Part shown: positions 18,829 through 28,142 of the stretch, one piece after another
Layout of the letters: each line of letters starts with the position of its first letter
Position numbering within the stretch: position 1 is the stretch's first letter
DNA from: CAYVTD01 sp964577665
GTDB taxonomy: Bacteria; Bacteroidota; Ignavibacteria; Kapaibacteriales; UBA2268
Length of the DNA stretch: 64,000 bases
Direction of reading: 5' to 3'
Assembly: GCA_964577665.1 (NCBI GenBank)
Contig: CAZOBD010000003.1
Span: 4,463-68,462 of the forward strand
Notes under the pieces: generated by a model
Databases searched by the model: none
What the model saw: the letters and a program-made list of their open reading frames with translations, nothing else
What the model was told of the DNA's origin: nothing
Translations under genes and position numbers: made by a program

Positions 18829-21800
18829 TTATCTTGTAACGGCAAAGGGTTTTACTATAGAAAAAATTCCTCTGCCGCTGCGAATTTTCAAATAATACAT
18901 GCCAGCAGGAAAACCTGCCGTATTTATTTTGCAGCTCCGGCTTACTCCATGCCCGTCATCAGCAAAATGCGTACCAAGTAATATACCTAAGCCATTGTAT
19001 ATTTCAACCATTACGTCATCTGAAAATTCTGTTTGATTAATAGTTACAATTATGTGGTTATCGGCAGGATTAGGATAAATGTTTGTTGAAACATGTTTTT
19101 TTTGTTTGTTTTCTTTTACTTCGGTTGGTTCGTCAAATGCAGCAATCTTATAAATACTGCCGTACAAGTCAGTTATCCAGAAACTTCCGTCACGGGGATC
19201 ATACTCGCATCCCCGTGCGCTTATCACTCCGTCCTGCCAGTTTAGATAAACAGTGTCAAGCGAAGTAAAATTTTCTTTATCCATTTTAATAAGCATAGAT
19301 TCCTGAATTGTAGTCTCTGCATATCTGGTAGATACCTGATAAATGTATTCTCCGTCTGTGCAAAGACAGCGTGGTCCGTAAGTTTCCTGAAAAGGATTTT
19401 TTTTCTCATACAAAACATTACCGTTTTCGGGATTTAATACAAAAATCATTCTCTCCCCGTCCCTGTCTCCGCATATCAATTTCCCGCCGGAAACAGCCAG
19501 CCCGCAGGGAAACTCTGCGGGAGAGTTATAATTGTACTGATAATTACCGCCGGTATCGGTTATCTCAATACTGCCGCCGATTTGAAAGTTGTAGGGTTTA
19601 GCAAAATACAGTCTTTTACTTTTGGAATCATAGGCAATGTCAGTCAAGATAATATCATAAAGTATCATAAACTCACCCAATATTTCATAAGTATCGGCAT
19701 CAATTTTGTAAACTATGCCTTTATCGTTAGTCACTGCCCACAGTGCTCCATTGCCGTTATAAGCTATACCGTAAGTATTGAATGGTACTCCTCCGGTTTT
19801 TATCAATGAACCGTTTTTCCTCGGCAGAATACTGAAATTCGGGGAATTTTTCTTCTGCTGCGGATTTTCATTTGAGCTTATCTCGATTATTCCGAAATCC
19901 GTTTCGTCTTCATTTATTTTCCAGTCAAAATAATTCTCAGAAGCATTTTCAGTTAATATTTTCCAATCATTGCCGTTGTTCGGTGAATATCTTATTTTGA
20001 CAGGCAGGGAAAAACCCGTAAACGAAATCCGTGTCAGGCTTCCCTTAACAAAGAAATCTCCACCGGCAGGGCTGAGTATCTGAGGCTCCGGGATTATATC
20101 AGCAGAAACGGGGATTTCCCAGATTGACCTTCCGTGTGTTGCAGCCCTGAGCATATATTCCGGAAAGAAAATCTTGTTTGTGTGGAACTCAAGATCAACT
20201 GCAGGACAATTCGGCAGCACCTTGCCGTATTTCATCCATTGGAATCCTCCGTCAGGTGTGTAGAAAACGCCAATATCTGTTGCGGCAAAGACGATATCAT
20301 CATTATCAGGATGCACAGCAAGTGCATTAACCGGTATATCAGGCAGATTTGAACCAATGTCAGTAAATGTTTCCCCATTGTCTATAGATTTGAAAACGTG
20401 TCCGGAGCCGTAACCTGAAACACTTATATAGACTTTGGATGAATTTTGATGAGAAGATTCTATATCGCTTATAAATCTGTTGGGAATACCTGAGCCGCTA
20501 AAGTTTTGCCAGTTATTACCGTCTGCAGAGAAATAAAACTCTCCTGCTTCGCTACCTGCCCAAATCTTGGTTCCGTCAGCATCGGAAATTTCCAGTGCGC
20601 TTATGGGTGCGTAAAGATTTTTTGAAATTTTTTCCCAATTACTGCCTTTATTGGTTGATTTATAAACAGCGGTACGGGCGTGATAAAAAACATTATTATC
20701 TATCGGCGACTTTAAAAAAGGTGAGTTCCACGAGCCGTAATCGTTTGCGGGTATTCCGTTTGTAATCGTTGATTTCTTATTTTCCTTTAAGTCATACTTC
20801 CAAAGCCCGCCGTTGTAATACTCTCCGTAAATAATATCTGCATTATCAGGGTCAACTATCACGCGGAATCCGTCTCCTTTCAGTAAAACATCCCAGGTTT
20901 CCGATGAGGGATTTCCGCTCGTGCCGTTGTCCTGGGTTCCACCAAAAGTACGGTAAGCCTGCCTCTCATCAAGAGCTAAAGCGTAAAACTGAGTTATTGC
21001 CAATTGGTTGTTTTTAGGCAGCCATGTCTGACCAGCATCTGTACTTCTGTAAACTCCTCCGTCATTACCGATAAATATCTCATCGGGATTTTGTGGGTTA
21101 TATACCCCGCAGTGCTGGTCCATGTGTACATTGCCACCGCTGTATGCTTTGGATTTATTGCTCCAGTTTTTACCTCCGTCGGTGGTAAGATAAATATCTA
21201 TTCCGCCTGCTACGGCATGACTTGGATTTGAAGGGTGAACCATAATAAAATTATTGTAAAAACCTTGGTAATAGAAAAAACTTTCCCCGCCGTCGAAAAC
21301 TGCCGTCCAGTTTTTCCCTTTGTCAGATGATTTGTATATCCTCCCTTTTTCATTTATTTCCATAAGAGCATATAATATATCAGGATTAGATACGCACATC
21401 TGTACCGAGACCCTGCCTATGCCGCTGTGAATGCCCTTATTTCGCTTTTCCCATGTATTTCCCCCGTCGCTTGAGTAATAAATGCCTCTTCCCGAGACTC
21501 CTATGTAAAATTCATCTTCATCGGCAGGATTTAGGGAAATATCCGTTACTGGAAGTTCAAAATTTCTCTGCCAAGTCATGCCTGCATTCGTGGAAATATA
21601 TAAACCGCTTTCCATCTCTGACGCACCTGCAATTATTAATGAAGCATTTTTTGGATGAACATATACTTTCGAAAAAGCCCCAATTTTTCCTAATCCTATG
21701 TATTTCCAGTCGGTACCTGCGTTAGTAGTTTTAAACATACCGGCACCCATATAAACCACACCCGCTCCGAGAGCAGATTCACCCGTACCCGCATAGAGAA

Positions 21801-22281
21801 TATCAGGATTGACAGGATCAACGGCAATGCTTCCAAAAGCTAATGAAGGCATTTCATCAAAAAGCGGAACCCATGACGAACCTTTATCGGTAGTTTTCCA
21901 AATTCCTCCGCTTGCGGCAGCTATATATAAAATATTTTCATTTTCGGGGTGAAATACAATTGATTTCACTCTTCCGGCTATACTCCGGGGACCGATACAC
22001 TGCCACTCGGGCATATCTGCTAATATTTTATCCCTGTGTTTTTCGGGAAGCATTTCATTGTCAACTTTTTTTAAAGCGTTTACTCTGATTTGCCTTGGTA
22101 TGTCAGTTCCGGGATATGCTCTTTGTTTCAAAAAAGCTTCTTTTCTGAGCAGCGGTTTGGGGTTCTTTGATTGAGATAATACCTCTGCACCAAAAAGAGT
22201 CAGAAAAAAAACCGCTGTTATCAGCAATATTTGTGATATTTTTGTTTTTTTCATAATTCGTTCTTTTATTTTTCTTAACAT
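18829..22281 (-). CDS. Secreted Asp-box (sortilin/BNR-like) beta-propeller protein with T9SS sorting domain
   Basis: An 1,150-residue exported protein. The signal peptide lies after MKKTKISQILLITAVFFLTL; the ATG at 22254 (Met-10) would give a more standard N-terminus than the ATG at 22281. Many Asp-box repeats follow, for example TTDKGSSW, TTNAGTDW, SSDGGNTW, SSDKGKNW, TTDGGKNW and STDAGQTW, forming one or two beta-propellers as in Vps10/sortilin-like and glycosidase-like proteins. Residues about 790-1060 look like a second, YVTN-type repeat region. The C-terminus (about 1063-1150) is a type A T9SS sorting domain with NIYPNPADNHIIV and GMYYLKI. Probably a surface or secreted binding protein or glycoside hydrolase-like protein; no catalytic residues identified. 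Confidence 0.88.
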   Translation of the reverse strand: MLRKIKERIMKKTKISQILLITAVFFLTLFGAEVLSQSKNPKPLLRKEAFLKQRAYPGTDIPRQIRVNALKKVDNEMLPEKHRDKILADMPEWQCIGPRSIAGRVKSIVFHPENENILYIAAASGGIWKTTDKGSSWVPLFDEMPSLAFGSIAVDPVNPDILYAGTGESALGAGVVYMGAGMFKTTNAGTDWKYIGLGKIGAFSKVYVHPKNASLIIAGASEMESGLYISTNAGMTWQRNFELPVTDISLNPADEDEFYIGVSGRGIYYSSDGGNTWEKRNKGIHSGIGRVSVQMCVSNPDILYALMEINEKGRIYKSSDKGKNWTAVFDGGESFFYYQGFYNNFIMVHPSNPSHAVAGGIDIYLTTDGGKNWSNKSKAYSGGNVHMDQHCGVYNPQNPDEIFIGNDGGVYRSTDAGQTWLPKNNQLAITQFYALALDERQAYRTFGGTQDNGTSGNPSSETWDVLLKGDGFRVIVDPDNADIIYGEYYNGGLWKYDLKENKKSTITNGIPANDYGSWNSPFLKSPIDNNVFYHARTAVYKSTNKGSNWEKISKNLYAPISALEISDADGTKIWAGSEAGEFYFSADGNNWQNFSGSGIPNRFISDIESSHQNSSKVYISVSGYGSGHVFKSIDNGETFTDIGSNLPDIPVNALAVHPDNDDIVFAATDIGVFYTPDGGFQWMKYGKVLPNCPAVDLEFHTNKIFFPEYMLRAATHGRSIWEIPVSADIIPEPQILSPAGGDFFVKGSLTRISFTGFSLPVKIRYSPNNGNDWKILTENASENYFDWKINEDETDFGIIEISSNENPQQKKNSPNFSILPRKNGSLIKTGGVPFNTYGIAYNGNGALWAVTNDKGIVYKIDADTYEILGEFMILYDIILTDIAYDSKSKRLYFAKPYNFQIGGSIEITDTGGNYQYNYNSPAEFPCGLAVSGGKLICGDRDGERMIFVLNPENGNVLYEKKNPFQETYGPRCLCTDGEYIYQVSTRYAETTIQESMLIKMDKENFTSLDTVYLNWQDGVISARGCEYDPRDGSFWITDLYGSIYKIAAFDEPTEVKENKQKKHVSTNIYPNPADNHIIVTINQTEFSDDVMVEIYNGLGILLGTHFADDGHGVSRSCKINTAGFPAGMYYLKIRSGRGIFSIVKPFAVTR

Positions 22282-22395
22282 TAAAACGCTGCTGTGTCTT
22301 AATTATTGATTTTTTGACACTTTGCATATATTTCAAATAATCGGACCCACAAAATCTTATTATATGATTTACAATCAGAAACAGAGAAAGTTACA

Positions 22396-23688
22396 ATGAT
22401 TTCAAAAAAAATACAAATACTAAATGATCTTTATTCTTTGCAGAGGTTTGGTATAAAACCCGGACTGGAAAGAACAGAATATATCCTGAAAAAAGCGGGA
22501 AATCCTCATAAATCTTTGAAATGTATTCACATCGCCGGCACTAACGGCAAAGGTACTGTCTGCGGAACTATTGCTTCAATATTAATTGAAGCGGGCTGCA
22601 AAACAGCTCTTTATACTTCTCCTCATATTTCTAAATTCAACGAAAGATTTTTAATAAACGGAAAGATGATCGATGATGACGAACTTGTCAGCCTTGCTGA
22701 AGAATTCATGGAATACGGCAGGGAATGCGGCGCTACTTTTTTTGAAATAACAACTGCCATGGCATTTAAGTATTTCGCACGGAATAATCCTGATTTCTGC
22801 GTGATTGAAACAGGTATGGGCGGCAGATTTGATTCGACGAACGTTATCGAACCGGTTTTAACCGTGATTACGGAAATTGGACTGGAGCATACTCAATATC
22901 TTGGTGATACCATAGAAAAAATTGCTTTTGAAAAGGCGGGCATCATTAAAAAAAATGTTCCTGTTATTTGCAGCGTCAGGAAATCGGATGCACTGAAAGT
23001 AATTAAAGATATTGCCGCAGAGAAATCTTCGGAATTCATAAGCCCCTGCAATTTATTCAAAATACGGAAAATCCGATATAATGATGATATTACCATGTCA
23101 TTCAGTCTTTTTTCTGAAAATAATCCGCCGTTAAAAATTTTATCGCCTTTTGCCGGTGAGCATCAAATTAGAAATATTTTGACATCAGTCTCAGCTGTAA
23201 AAAAACTCGGTAATTTCAATGATGAATATATTAGTACAGGTATTAAGAAAGCCAAAGAGAACTCAGCAATAAAAGGTAGAATAGAACTTATCAGGAAAAA
23301 TCCGCCTTTCGTAATCGATTCGGCTCACAATCCGGAAGCTCTCGAAATGCTGTCTGATACTTTACAAAAATGTCTCGGTGATAATATGGAATGGACAGTG
23401 TTGTTTGCTGCAATGAATGATAAAGATGTATCTAAAATGCTCAAAGCAATAAAACCGCTTTGCCGCCAATTAATAATCACAAAACCCCCAAATGAGCGTT
23501 CTTTGGAACCTGCTGCTATTTCTTCTGAAGCCGGCTTACTCGGTTTTAATAATATTATATTGTCAGAGCATTCTCAGGAAGCTGCAGATTTACTTTTCCG
23601 GCAAAATACACCATCATTAGTATGTGGTTCTTTTTTCCTTTTGGGCAGCATTGATTTTACTCTTCTAATGAACAATTATTTTGTATAA
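22396..23688 (+). CDS. folC: Bifunctional folylpolyglutamate / dihydrofolate synthase
   Basis: A 430-residue Mur-ligase-type enzyme that adds glutamate to dihydropteroate and folates using ATP. The P-loop GTNGKGTV is at 48-55. Other family landmarks are LYTSPHISKFNERF, FEITTAMAF, ETGMGGRFDSTNVI and ITEIGLEHTQYLG, plus the C-terminal IDSAHNPEA. Length is normal for FolC. It is transcribed divergently from the Asp-box protein, with a 114-base spacer in which no good promoter match was found. folE lies elsewhere in the window. Confidence 0.95.
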   Translation: MISKKIQILNDLYSLQRFGIKPGLERTEYILKKAGNPHKSLKCIHIAGTNGKGTVCGTIASILIEAGCKTALYTSPHISKFNERFLINGKMIDDDELVSLAEEFMEYGRECGATFFEITTAMAFKYFARNNPDFCVIETGMGGRFDSTNVIEPVLTVITEIGLEHTQYLGDTIEKIAFEKAGIIKKNVPVICSVRKSDALKVIKDIAAEKSSEFISPCNLFKIRKIRYNDDITMSFSLFSENNPPLKILSPFAGEHQIRNILTSVSAVKKLGNFNDEYISTGIKKAKENSAIKGRIELIRKNPPFVIDSAHNPEALEMLSDTLQKCLGDNMEWTVLFAAMNDKDVSKMLKAIKPLCRQLIITKPPNERSLEPAAISSEAGLLGFNNIILSEHSQEAADLLFRQNTPSLVCGSFFLLGSIDFTLLMNNYFV

Positions 23689-23744
23689 AACATAAATTTA
23701 TTATTTTAACAGCCAAAGAAAAATATCAGTTTTCTGCCGGAAAT

Positions 23745-25220
23745 ATGAAAAAAAGAGGATTACATCAGAACATCGGTTTAGGAGCAGGAGCAGTAATTTT
23801 TACATTTTTATTGCTTTACAGTCTGTTCCCTGAAAATCCGGATGCATCTCTAACTGCTGCCGCAGCGGTTCTTATGGCAGTCTGGTGGATGACCGAAGCG
23901 CTGCCTCTTCCGGTAACAGCTCTCATTCCGATAGTTTTCTTTCCGCTCTCAGGTGTTTTGTCAGGGAAAGAAATTGCCGAAACCTACTTCAACAGCACAA
24001 TTCTTCTTTTTCTCGGGGGATTTATAATTGCAGCGTCTCTGGAGAAATGGAATGTCCACAAAAGAATAGCTTTGTACATAATCTCTAAAATGGGCGGCTC
24101 CTCGGGAACTCTCATTTTTTCATTTATGTCGGCATCCGCTCTGCTTTCAATGTTTATATCAAACACAGCAACAGCAGTCATGCTGCTGCCGGTAGGGCTT
24201 GCAATAGCTTCAAAAGTTGAAGAATATTCATCAAGAAATATGAAGCTGTTTCCTGCTGTTTTACTGCTGTCCATTGCCTATGCCTGTTCTATCGGCGGAG
24301 CAGCGACCCTCATTGGCACTCCTCCTAATCTTGTTTTTCACAGGATTTACCACATGACCTTTCCCGAAGCGCCCGAAATAAGCTTTGCAAAATGGATGTT
24401 TTTCGGTCTGCCTCTGACAGTCATAATGCTTTTATCAACGTGGATTTTGATGACAAAAGTGATTTTTCGAAATACTGGAAATATTAAAATTGATAAGTCT
24501 ATTGTAAAAAAAGAATATAAAAAACTGGGCAAAGCCTCTTACGAAGAAAAAATAACGCTTCTGGTATTAATTCTCGCTGCTTTTTTATGGATATTCAGAG
24601 CTGATATTGTTTTAGGCAGATTAATACTTCCCGGATGGTCAAATATTTTTCCGGATCCCGATATGATAGACGACGGTACAGTTGCAATTTTCACATCCTT
24701 TCTTTTATTTATTATACCTGCCAAAAGCGAAAAGAGCAGATTCATACTTGATGAAACTGTTTTTGCCGGACTGCCGTGGGGTATTCTTATCCTTTTCGGG
24801 GGAGGTTTCGCATTGGCTAAAGGGTTTCAGGATTCGGGACTTTCTGAGCTAATAGGCTTGAAACTTGCATCACTCGAATCTTTACCCGAGCTTCCTCTTC
24901 TCCTGTCCCTGACTGCTTCTATGACCTTTCTCACTGAATTTACTTCCAATACTGCAATAGCAAACACAATGATGCCGATTATTGCCGGAATGTCATCTGC
25001 CGTAAATCTGAATCCGCTTTTTCTTATGATCCCGGCGGCAATAGCTTCATCTTTCGCTTTTATGATGCCTGTCGCCACACCTCCTAATGCTATTGTTTTC
25101 GGCTCCGGCAAAATAAAAATTGGCGATATGATAAGAGCAGGTTTCATCCTGAACATTGCTTCAATCATTATACTCAGTATATTTTTCTTCTTTTACGGTG
25201 TATTTATTTTCGGTATATAA
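23745..25220 (+). CDS. DASS/SLC13-family sodium-dicarboxylate symporter
   Basis: A 491-residue polytopic membrane protein of the divalent anion:sodium symporter family, moving succinate, malate or related anions with sodium. Family features: an early WWMTEALPLPVTALIPI helix and two Ser-Asn-Thr motifs at inverted-repeat hairpin tips (MFISNTATAVMLLP and EFTSNTAIANTMMPI), which bind sodium and substrate. IGGAATLIGTPPNLVF and MPVATPPNAIVFGSG complete the pseudo-symmetric pair. It follows folC by 56 bases. Exact substrate cannot be told; sulfate and citrate transporters share these motifs. Confidence 0.9.
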   Translation: MKKRGLHQNIGLGAGAVIFTFLLLYSLFPENPDASLTAAAAVLMAVWWMTEALPLPVTALIPIVFFPLSGVLSGKEIAETYFNSTILLFLGGFIIAASLEKWNVHKRIALYIISKMGGSSGTLIFSFMSASALLSMFISNTATAVMLLPVGLAIASKVEEYSSRNMKLFPAVLLLSIAYACSIGGAATLIGTPPNLVFHRIYHMTFPEAPEISFAKWMFFGLPLTVIMLLSTWILMTKVIFRNTGNIKIDKSIVKKEYKKLGKASYEEKITLLVLILAAFLWIFRADIVLGRLILPGWSNIFPDPDMIDDGTVAIFTSFLLFIIPAKSEKSRFILDETVFAGLPWGILILFGGGFALAKGFQDSGLSELIGLKLASLESLPELPLLLSLTASMTFLTEFTSNTAIANTMMPIIAGMSSAVNLNPLFLMIPAAIASSFAFMMPVATPPNAIVFGSGKIKIGDMIRAGFILNIASIIILSIFFFFYGVFIFGI

Positions 25221-25280
25221 AAATATTTTGTTATAAACAATTATGCTTTGTACCTTACAGTTATTTAATCAAAGAATAAA

Positions 25281-25856
25281 ATGGGAAGAATAGATTATAA
25301 AACAGCAGGACATCAGTTCAGTCCCGAAGATTTCGAGGGCGGCAAGATTCATCGTCTTGCAAAAGATCAGAAAATTTTCAGCGAAAGGTTTACGCCTGCA
25401 ATAGCGCTTATAAATCCTAAGTACCCGCACAACGTTGCAGGAGCCGTACGCGCTGCTGCCTGTTTCGGAGCAAAGGCGGTGATTTTCAGCGGCAGCCGTG
25501 TACCTATAAGCGGAGGCAAAAACTTTCGTATGCCGCGTGAATTCCGCCATAAAGATTACAGAGATATAGTTATAATCAATGACGACTATCTTTTTAACCG
25601 CTTCGACAAAAAAATAGTGCCTGTTGCTATTGAACTGATGGAAAACGCAGAACCACTAACAGCTTTTGAGCATCCCGAAAATGCGCTTTATGTATTCGGT
25701 CCTGAGGACGGCGATATACCCAGAGAGTCTCTTAAATTTTGCAGGAGATTCGTTTACATACCATCGAAATTCTGCCTTAATCTGAACAACGCAGTCAATG
25801 TTACTTTATACGACAGGGTAATAAAAAGAGGAATATTGACACCGGAAGAAATATGA
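25281..25856 (+). CDS. SPOUT/TrmH-family RNA 2'-O-methyltransferase
   Basis: A 191-residue SpoU-type methyltransferase using S-adenosylmethionine to methylate a ribose in tRNA or rRNA. Motif 1 is NPKYPHNVAGAVRAAACFGA, motif 2 ALYVFGPEDGDIPRE and motif 3 IPSKFCLNLNNAVNVTLYDR, which together form the trefoil knot. The short length fits TrmL- or TrmH-like proteins without an extra RNA-binding domain; the first 40 residues are poorly conserved. It is convergent with the HD-PycTM gene, six bases apart. Confidence 0.85.
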   Translation: MGRIDYKTAGHQFSPEDFEGGKIHRLAKDQKIFSERFTPAIALINPKYPHNVAGAVRAAACFGAKAVIFSGSRVPISGGKNFRMPREFRHKDYRDIVIINDDYLFNRFDKKIVPVAIELMENAEPLTAFEHPENALYVFGPEDGDIPRESLKFCRRFVYIPSKFCLNLNNAVNVTLYDRVIKRGILTPEEI

Positions 25857-25862
25857 TGATTT

Positions 25863-27065
25863 TTAACTTCCTGCCGCTAGAAAAATGATAAATGTGATTA
25901 CTGACAAAACAAGACCGTACATGAAAACTGTATAGCATATCCTTAGAAAACGGTATTTTCTATGAAGCACCCTTCCCAAATCGTAGAAGTCTCTGATCAT
26001 CGAACTGTAAAGGAATTCTCTGCTTTTCATCATTTCTTTCATGCCCCATTCAAATTCATCATAGTCCATTTTATGAAAATTCCCGAAAAAGAGCAGATTA
26101 GTTCTTTTTTGCTTAATGTCTTCCTTGGTAAAAATACCTTCTGTTACTTTAGGCCGGGTGGATAATGTAGCAAAAATAATTGTGACAATACAGACCGAAA
26201 GCAGCACAATAGTAGGTATTATGTATTTTGAATTATTTTCAAGATTGGGCAGAAGACTTGACACTACTATTGAAATGATAATGGCATTAATGCTGAGCAT
26301 GATATTTGCCTTATTGTCTGCAAGTCCGCTGAGATCCAGATGCCCCCTCAGGCTGTTGCGAAACATTGTTTCTATCCCCCTGTTGGGAGGCTTCGCACTC
26401 TGCAAAGGATCTTTCTTCTTGCTTTTTTTCGAAAATTCGCTTTTAATTTGATTGTTATCTGACATATCAAGTTCTTTTATTCGTTTTTCAAGTTCTTTTA
26501 TATTTTTATTTTTTCTTTTGTCGAATTCCATTTTGGCATATTCAGTATGAAAAGTATGATTTTTAAGAAGCTCTGCGGAATCCTTGTACCAGTCAAGAAG
26601 AGATATATTTTCTTTTCGGGCAAACTCCATTTCTCTTCTAATCAATTCAGATGTTTCAAAAAAGTACTTTTTACCGAAATTAGACAAGTCGGCATCACAG
26701 ACAACTTTCTCAATTTTCGTTTGCGGATTCTGAGGCATTTTCGTAGCTTCAATACATTTCTTAACGGCTTCTATTTTATTATCTGTACACCCTTGATCTT
26801 TTAAAAATTTTGCTGCATTTTCAGCACCAATATATTCGTTATCATCATATCTGTTTATATATCCGATGTCATGCAGCCATGCCGCCAGTAATGCTGTTTC
26901 CATGTCGTTTTCGCTGAGGTTCTCCTTTTCACCTATCTCCTCGGTATCTCTGACAACTCGTTTTATATGTTCAATATTATGATAAACATATTCATTAGGA
27001 ATTTTTTCATTGAATTCCGCGGTAACATATTCTTCAGCTTTTTTCAGCAGTAAGCTATTTTTCAT
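25863..27065 (-). CDS. HD phosphohydrolase fused to Pycsar effector-like (PycTM/DUF5706) membrane domain
   Basis: A 400-residue two-part protein. Residues about 20-185 form an HD-domain phosphohydrolase with candidate metal ligands H29/H33, H65-D66 (AAWLHDIGY) and D124 (CDADLSNF). A charged linker (about 186-235) leads to a membrane module with helices at about 254-272, 281-301 and 376-397. Its signatures, DLSGLADNKANIMLSINA (244-261) and NLLFFGNFHKM, are those of the Pycsar effector transmembrane domain, in which a nucleotide-binding region triggers membrane damage in phage defence. No uridylate or cytidylate cyclase is adjacent. The HD part may hydrolyse a cyclic or linear nucleotide signal; role inferred. 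Confidence 0.8.
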   Translation of the reverse strand: MKNSLLLKKAEEYVTAEFNEKIPNEYVYHNIEHIKRVVRDTEEIGEKENLSENDMETALLAAWLHDIGYINRYDDNEYIGAENAAKFLKDQGCTDNKIEAVKKCIEATKMPQNPQTKIEKVVCDADLSNFGKKYFFETSELIRREMEFARKENISLLDWYKDSAELLKNHTFHTEYAKMEFDKRKNKNIKELEKRIKELDMSDNNQIKSEFSKKSKKKDPLQSAKPPNRGIETMFRNSLRGHLDLSGLADNKANIMLSINAIIISIVVSSLLPNLENNSKYIIPTIVLLSVCIVTIIFATLSTRPKVTEGIFTKEDIKQKRTNLLFFGNFHKMDYDEFEWGMKEMMKSREFLYSSMIRDFYDLGRVLHRKYRFLRICYTVFMYGLVLSVITFIIFLAAGS

Positions 27066-27227
27066 AATTCTTAATTATTTTTAAAAAACAAAGCAATATG
27101 CAAAGAATGAATAAATATTTCAAAAAAAAACTGATTTTTAATAAATATTTTCAATAAATAACTCAATTAAGATGAATTTTTTTCGTATATAGCCTTAGAT
27201 AAACTTATAAAATATTTTGGGAGTTAA

Positions 27228-28142
27228 ATGAGAACCCTGCTGAAAATATTGATAGCTTTCCTGCTTTTCCTGTTTTCTCTGATTCAAGACCTGATAGGTC
27301 AGGAGATTGACTGCAACGTAACAGTTAACATGGATCAGCTCGATTTTGAAAGCCGCCGTTTTGTTTCAACTCTTGAGCGTGATTTTGAAGATTATATCAA
27401 TAACCGGAGATGGCTTGAAAGCGGCTGGGAAGGGCCTAAAATTCCCGTTGAAATGAGCATAGTGCTTTCAGGCGGCGCCAATCAAATATACGGTGTGAGA
27501 ATGCTTGTAATTTCAAAACGTTATATCGACGGACCCGATCAAGGATCATCCGTCAATCTTAAACTCTACGAAGACCAGTGGAGCTTCGAGTACATGCAAA
27601 ATGCAAGTCTTACTAATAATCCACTGCGTTTCGATCCCATTTCCAGTGTTATAGACTATTATATGTACCTGGTAATAGGCTTTGACCTCGAAACTTATGA
27701 AGAATTGGGCGGTGAAAAGCCATTTGACGAAGCCAGAAAAATTGTAAACATGGGAGCATCATATAATGCCGCAGGATTTGAAACTTATTCCCAGCCCGGT
27801 GAATTCACTAAGTACAACTTAATGGCTGAAATACAAAACCCCCGTTATTATCCAATCAGAAAAACATGGTTTGCTTATTATTTCGATGCTCTTGACTTAA
27901 TGGCTTTCGAACCTGAAAAAGGCAGAAAAGGTATGGTAGATGTGTTAGATAAGCTGGTGATGTTTAAGAAAAATAAATTAGCAGGGCCCAGTGTTCTCAT
28001 GCAGCTCTTTTTTGATACCAAAGCTCAGGAACTGGCAAGCTTTTTTAAAGGATATGAAGATGAAAACGACATGGTATGGGAAAAACTGATATATCTCGAT
28101 CCCGGCAATGCCACGCTGTATCGCGAATCGGCAGAAAAATAA
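27228..28142 (+). CDS. DUF4835 family protein (PorD-like, T9SS-associated)
   Basis: A 304-residue exported protein with a signal peptide (about 1-24, ending LIGQEIDCNV). It matches the Bacteroidota DUF4835 pattern: QEIDCNVTVN, a FEDYINNRRW segment, YEDQWSFEYMQNASLTNNPLRFDP and VIDYYMYLVIGFDLETYEELGG. The family is annotated as PorD in some T9SS contexts; its precise role is not settled. It ends exactly where the convergent gpsA gene ends. With the Asp-box protein's sorting domain, it supports a type IX secretion lineage. Confidence 0.82.
   Translation: MRTLLKILIAFLLFLFSLIQDLIGQEIDCNVTVNMDQLDFESRRFVSTLERDFEDYINNRRWLESGWEGPKIPVEMSIVLSGGANQIYGVRMLVISKRYIDGPDQGSSVNLKLYEDQWSFEYMQNASLTNNPLRFDPISSVIDYYMYLVIGFDLETYEELGGEKPFDEARKIVNMGASYNAAGFETYSQPGEFTKYNLMAEIQNPRYYPIRKTWFAYYFDALDLMAFEPEKGRKGMVDVLDKLVMFKKNKLAGPSVLMQLFFDTKAQELASFFKGYEDENDMVWEKLIYLDPGNATLYRESAEK

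Noticed and set aside
22103..22336. 77-codon minus-strand open frame overlapping the Asp-box gene start
   Set aside because: Out of frame with the signal peptide and well-supported protein; no family resemblance.
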